From Allium sativum (Eukaryota > Streptophyta > Magnoliopsida > Asparagales > Amaryllidaceae), in the NCBI GenBank assembly GCA_030737875.1, contig CM060909.1:31981159-32045158 (forward strand): DNA of 64,000 bases. The letters run 5' to 3'. The translations under genes were made by a program, and so were the position numbers. Below are positions 59,896 through 64,000 of the stretch, one piece after another (position 1 is the stretch's first letter; the number at the start of each line of letters is the position of its first letter). The notes below the pieces were generated by a model. That model worked only from the letters and a program-made list of their open reading frames with translations. It was not told where the DNA came from and did not search any database.

Positions 59896-61445
59896 AATAT
59901 GGAGAGACCGGTTGGATTATTATCCATAGAACCACTCTGTATTGGCATAAGCGTCGCGAATCATATATGCCAAAGATAATTGAAGACGGAGTAAAATGCA
60001 AGGGCTGTTGTATAAGTCTTAGATAACAGTGACTAAGATGGATATACGGAATAGTGCCTTCGGTTTGTCCTGTCCCAGGACAACTTGTACGGACGAAGGT
60101 CTGACAGAGTATATCCAATGGATCGCGTAAGTTGATATGTTCAAACGTATTCACATTTGGTGGCGGAGGAATTCGTTTCTCTTAGCTGTATACCCGTGTT
60201 ATTTTTGGATAAGTCAATTTATGATTTGGCGGGTATGGCGATGTGACATTCTAAGTGAATGAGGATGACTTGTGTTGATGAATGTCTGACAGAGTATTTC
60301 CAGAAAGGTCACGTACATTGATTTCTTCAACCGTACCAAGAGTGGAAGCGGAGAAGGAAACTTCTTTAGCTAACACGTAATGTACTATTGTAGACGTCAA
60401 TTAGTGATTTTCGATGGATTTGACAATGTAGCATTCGAAGTGAATCTGATGTAATGATAAAGCGTAGCTTCTAGCCTCATCAACCGGTAAATGACAGAAA
60501 TCGGGCAGGCAGCATGGCTAAGTCGGTCGCACCGAAGTAGGGTGTATAATCACCTGTCTAGAGAATATTCATTTGTTTCTTAAATCTATCAATGTTGTCC
60601 CATATATATACGGGAACGGTTGTTGATCCCAACCGTTGGTGATGTACATTCGATACACTCGAGCGAAATGAGTGGTCGGTCATGTGTGGCTGAGTTACAA
60701 GATGTTATTGTTGAACTCCAGTGTATCGTTCCTAGAGTACACTGATCAGAAGGTGGTTCCATACCTTGTCATAGTTGGAAATCCATTATCCAATACGTGC
60801 TTGCGATTTTGATTGTATACTATATATGTAGAACGTGAGATGAAAGCGTTTCTGCTAGTTGATATCTATTTGTACATAGACATTATTATAATATCAAAAG
60901 GTTTTTGATATAAAGATATTTTGGATTCTCATAAGGGAAAAACCCGTTCCGTTATGTGGCATGGTCTTATGAGATATCGTTTACTTGTTCATATGCCTGT
61001 TTAAACCGTTTTACTCATACCAGTCCCATGACTGACCCGGAGTTTACTTTGTTGTTTTCCCTAAACTCTTGGGTTCCTAATTTGTACGGGCAGTCAAGTA
61101 GTCAGGAATTTGCAGATATACTTGGAGAGCTTGGAGCAGGAGGCTTCAAGATCATATAGCTATAGTTATTTCCGCTGTGTTGTAAGTGCTGTACTCTGAT
61201 AAGTGCTATTGTATACATAACTGTTATATTTCAAAGTTATGTTATCTATTATATGTTATTCGTTCCGCTGGGAGGTTCGTGTTACTCTGATGTTGTGTTC
61301 TTCTTCTTCTTCTATTCTAAGTTTCTATCTTATCTATTCTCACCCTCTAATTTCTTTCATTAATTACCGGGATTTTTCGATGTTTTGGTTATCGACATCG
61401 TGTTTATGTCGATAACCAAAGCCGCTCAAAATCCGGGTCGTTACA
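59896..61445 (+). repeat. R-U5-like tail of Y 3' LTR
   Basis: Copy of 44040-45589 with few changes, including the terminal stem-loop (61384-61420). Confidence 0.8.
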
Positions 61446-61450
61446 AATAC
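61446..61450. repeat. Target duplication AATAC, right of Y
   Basis: Partner of 39262-39266. Confidence 0.9.
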
Positions 61451-64000
61451 AAAGGTAAATGTTTGTAAAACAAGATGAAAAAGGAAATATTTATTTAGAA
61501 AATAAATAAAGATAATAAAAGAAGGAGTATTTGTAAAACCATTTACAATAGATTATAAAGAGGGATATTTGTAAAACCATTTACAATAGATTATAAAGGG
61601 AGATATTTGTAAAACCATTTACAATAGATTTAATGGGAATATTTATTTAGTGAAAATAAATAGAATGTTGTAAACGAGATATTTATTTAGTAAATAAATA
61701 GAAGGATAAAAAGGGAATATTTATTGGTTAAATAAATAGAATTGAAAGGAATATTTATTTATTAAATAAATAGGATTAAATCAAAGGAACATCTATAAAG
61801 TGAAGAACTGTTACTAAAAGTAAATCTTTATAAATGAATAAACGTTGTAAAAAGGGAAATCTTTATAAATCAATAAAGTAGTCAAATATAAGTTAATTTA
61901 GTAAATCGATTAGGATAAGTAAATCGATTAGAGTTAAGTTATCGATTAAGAGTAATCGAGTTAAGTAATCGAGTTGATCGAGTGAGAAATAAGTTAAGTT
62001 AAAGACGTTGAGTTAATCGGGTGGGTCGACCAAGTTAGTCAAGCCTAGTAAATCGAATCAAATTGGTCGAACAAGTAAGTCGAGTTAGTCGAGTCGAGTT
62101 AATCAAATCGAGTTAAGTTCGTCATGTTAGATTAATCGATGTTAGTTTCATCGATGTTAGTTTCATCGAAAGGAGTTATCGATGTTAGTTTCATCGAAAG
62201 GAGTTATCGATGTTAGTTACATCGAAAGGAGTTATCGATGTTAGTTTCATCGAAAGGAGTTATCAATTATAGTTTAATCGAAGAGAGATTATCGAGTATC
62301 GTTTATTCGGAAAGAAGGAGTTAATCGAATATAGTTTATTTGAATAGTGTAAAGGAGTTAATCGAATATAGTTTATTCGAATAGAGTAAAGGAGTTAATC
62401 GAATATAGTTTATTCGAATAGAGTAAAGGAGTTAATCGAATATAGTTTATTCGAATAGAGTTAGAGGAGTTGTCGAATATAGTTTATTCGACAGGAGTTA
62501 AGTAAATCAAATAAAGTTAAGCAAATAGAGTTAATCCAATAGAGTTAATCGATTAGAGTTAAATCAATAAGAGTTAGTTGAATAGAGTAAATCAAATATA
62601 GTTTATTCGAAGAAAGGTTATCGAATATAATTATTCGAATGGAGGAGTTATCGAATAGAGATTTTTCGAAAGAGAATTACGTAAGGAAGTTTGTTAAAGT
62701 TTTAAAGGATAAACCTTGTCTATCCCGAAGTTTAAACCGTTGTTTAGTTAAGGTCTGAGAGGAAATTATACCCCAACTTGATTGACTTCGTTTTAACTAA
62801 GGAATGGTTAAGGTTTGGTAGTAAAGGATGGTTAGGTGAATTGAGTTAATAAGTGAAATGGTTGGAATTGGCATCGCGATAGGTTGTTAAACATCTGTCT
62901 AAGTCCAATGTACGAGTTTTGGAAATGATTTCCAAAGAAGAATCAGAATTGTTTTCTAGTATAGAAAACAAGAAATGGAAATGTTTTCCAATGGTAATAA
63001 CATATATTTCCTAAATTTAGAAATTAAGAAAATGTTGAATATAGGGAAACAGGAAATGACAAATAAGATAAACAGATGATAAATTAATTAAAAGGATAAA
63101 AGTTGTTTGATGATTGATCGATATAATTTCCATCTGGAAATAATATCGTTGTTTGCACACTTGTTTTTCTTTGATAGTTAACTCACAGACTATCGAAGTT
63201 TTGACCATTTTAACGTTGTTAATATGGAGAGACCGGTTGGATTATTATCCAAAGAACCACTCTGTATTGGCATAAGCGTTGCGAATCATATATGCTAAAG
63301 ATAATTGAAGACGAAGTAAAGTGCAAGGGTTGTTGTATAAGTCTTAGATAAAAGTGACTAAGATAGATATACTGAATAGTGCCTTCAGTTTGTCCAGTCC
63401 CAGGACAACTTGTATGGATGAAGGTCTGACAGAGTATATCCAATGGATCGCGTAAGTTGATCTGTTCAAACGTATTCACGTTTGGTGGTGGAGGAATTCG
63501 TTTCTCTTAGCTGTATACCCGTGTTATTTTTGGCTTTCCTTCTTTAGCTAACACGTAATGTACTGTCGTAGACGTAAATTAGTGATTTTCGATGGATCTG
63601 ACAATGTGGCATTCGAAGTGAATCTGATGTGATGATAAAGCGTAGCTTCTAGCCTTATCAACCGGTAAATGACAGAAATCGGGCAGGCAGCATGGCTAAG
63701 TCGGTCGCACCGAAGTAGGGTGTATAATAACCTATCTAGAGAATATTCATTTGCTTCTTTAATCTATCAATGCTGTCCCATATATATAAGGGAATGGCTG
63801 CTGATCCCAACCTTTGGTGATATACATTCGATACACTCAAACAAAATGAGTGGTCGGTCATGTGTGGCTGAGTTACAAGATGTTCTTGTTGAACACCAGT
63901 GTATCATTCCTAGAGTACACTGATCGGAAGGTGGTTCCATACCTTGTCATAGTTGGAAATCCATTACCCAATATGTGCTTGCGGTTTCGATTGTATACTA
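61446..64000 (+). mobile_element. LTR X right part, running off the window
   Basis: Continues X after the Y insertion. It is colinear with Y from about 42120 to 44970 but distinct in sequence: TTGTAAA/TTTACAA palindromes (three copies, 61530-61625), five TCGATG/CATCGA units (about 62135-62260), five TCGAATA/TATTCGA units of about 37 bp (62325-62495), then the start of an R-U5-like tail (from about 63220). A deletion of about 170 bp relative to Y lies near 63532. The LTR end and whatever follows are outside the window. Confidence 0.88.

Larger units (their letters stand above)
46956..61445 (+). mobile_element. Element Y 3' LTR, interrupted by Z
   Basis: Two pieces, 46956-50240 and 58397-61445 (6334 bp together, against 6323 bp for the 5' LTR), rejoin across Z. 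It starts TGTAATCACCCGC, ends GGGTCGTTACA and is followed by AATAC. It is very similar to the 5' LTR, so Y inserted fairly recently and Z later still. TATA box at 47791-47798, inverted-repeat field at 49450-50235 and 58397-59300, R-U5-like tail at 59896-61445. Confidence 0.92.

Overview
The window looks like heterochromatic, AT-rich flowering-plant DNA, most likely a eudicot with an expanded genome. The evidence is LTR retrotransposons primed by initiator-Met tRNA (TGGTATCAGAGC-type sites), Ty1/copia and Ty3/gypsy pol remnants, a CACTA terminus and deep nesting. I find no intact host gene, rRNA, tRNA gene or CRISPR array. Names A, B, D, E, F, X, Y and Z below are local labels.

Layout. 1-1493: minus-strand LTR element A (internal part plus a shortened 946-bp LTR). 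1494-about 4340: AT-rich segment E with two gene-like terminal exons, one resembling a Ulp1-type peptidase end. About 4340-10288: plus-strand LTR D. 10289-18057: minus-strand element B (truncated 3' LTR, 846-bp internal region, 4.0-kb 5' LTR). 18058-18586: a copia RT/RNase H fragment into which F is inserted. 18587-30336: gypsy F, arranged LTR-internal-LTR-internal, with badly decayed gag-pol. 30337-30972: one end of a CACTA transposon inserted in the second F internal region. 30973-39266: the left part of LTR X, present three times in tandem. 39267-61445: element Y, complete with 5-bp target duplications, 6.3-kb LTRs and only 1.37 kb of non-coding internal sequence. Its 3' LTR is interrupted by Z (50241-58391), an 8.15-kb TG...CA unit with its own 5-bp duplication. 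61446-64000: the right part of X, running off the window. The nesting order copia < F < CACTA < X < Y < Z can be read directly from the junctions.

How the parts relate. A, B, D, X, Y and Z look like one clan of non-autonomous, LARD-like chromovirus derivatives: very long LTRs around tiny or absent internal regions, so they would need proteins supplied in trans. Their LTRs are modular. They carry a conserved block of about 195 bp near the start (ten copies in the window), a TATA box followed by a family-specific GC-richer segment, a central field of short inverted repeats, and a conserved R-U5-like tail. The most unusual signal is the central field. Dozens of short palindromes have arms that change from unit to unit while still pairing, best seen as the roughly 4-kb array in Z. 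The same pattern recurs with other sequences in X, Y and D. This is my best candidate for something undescribed.
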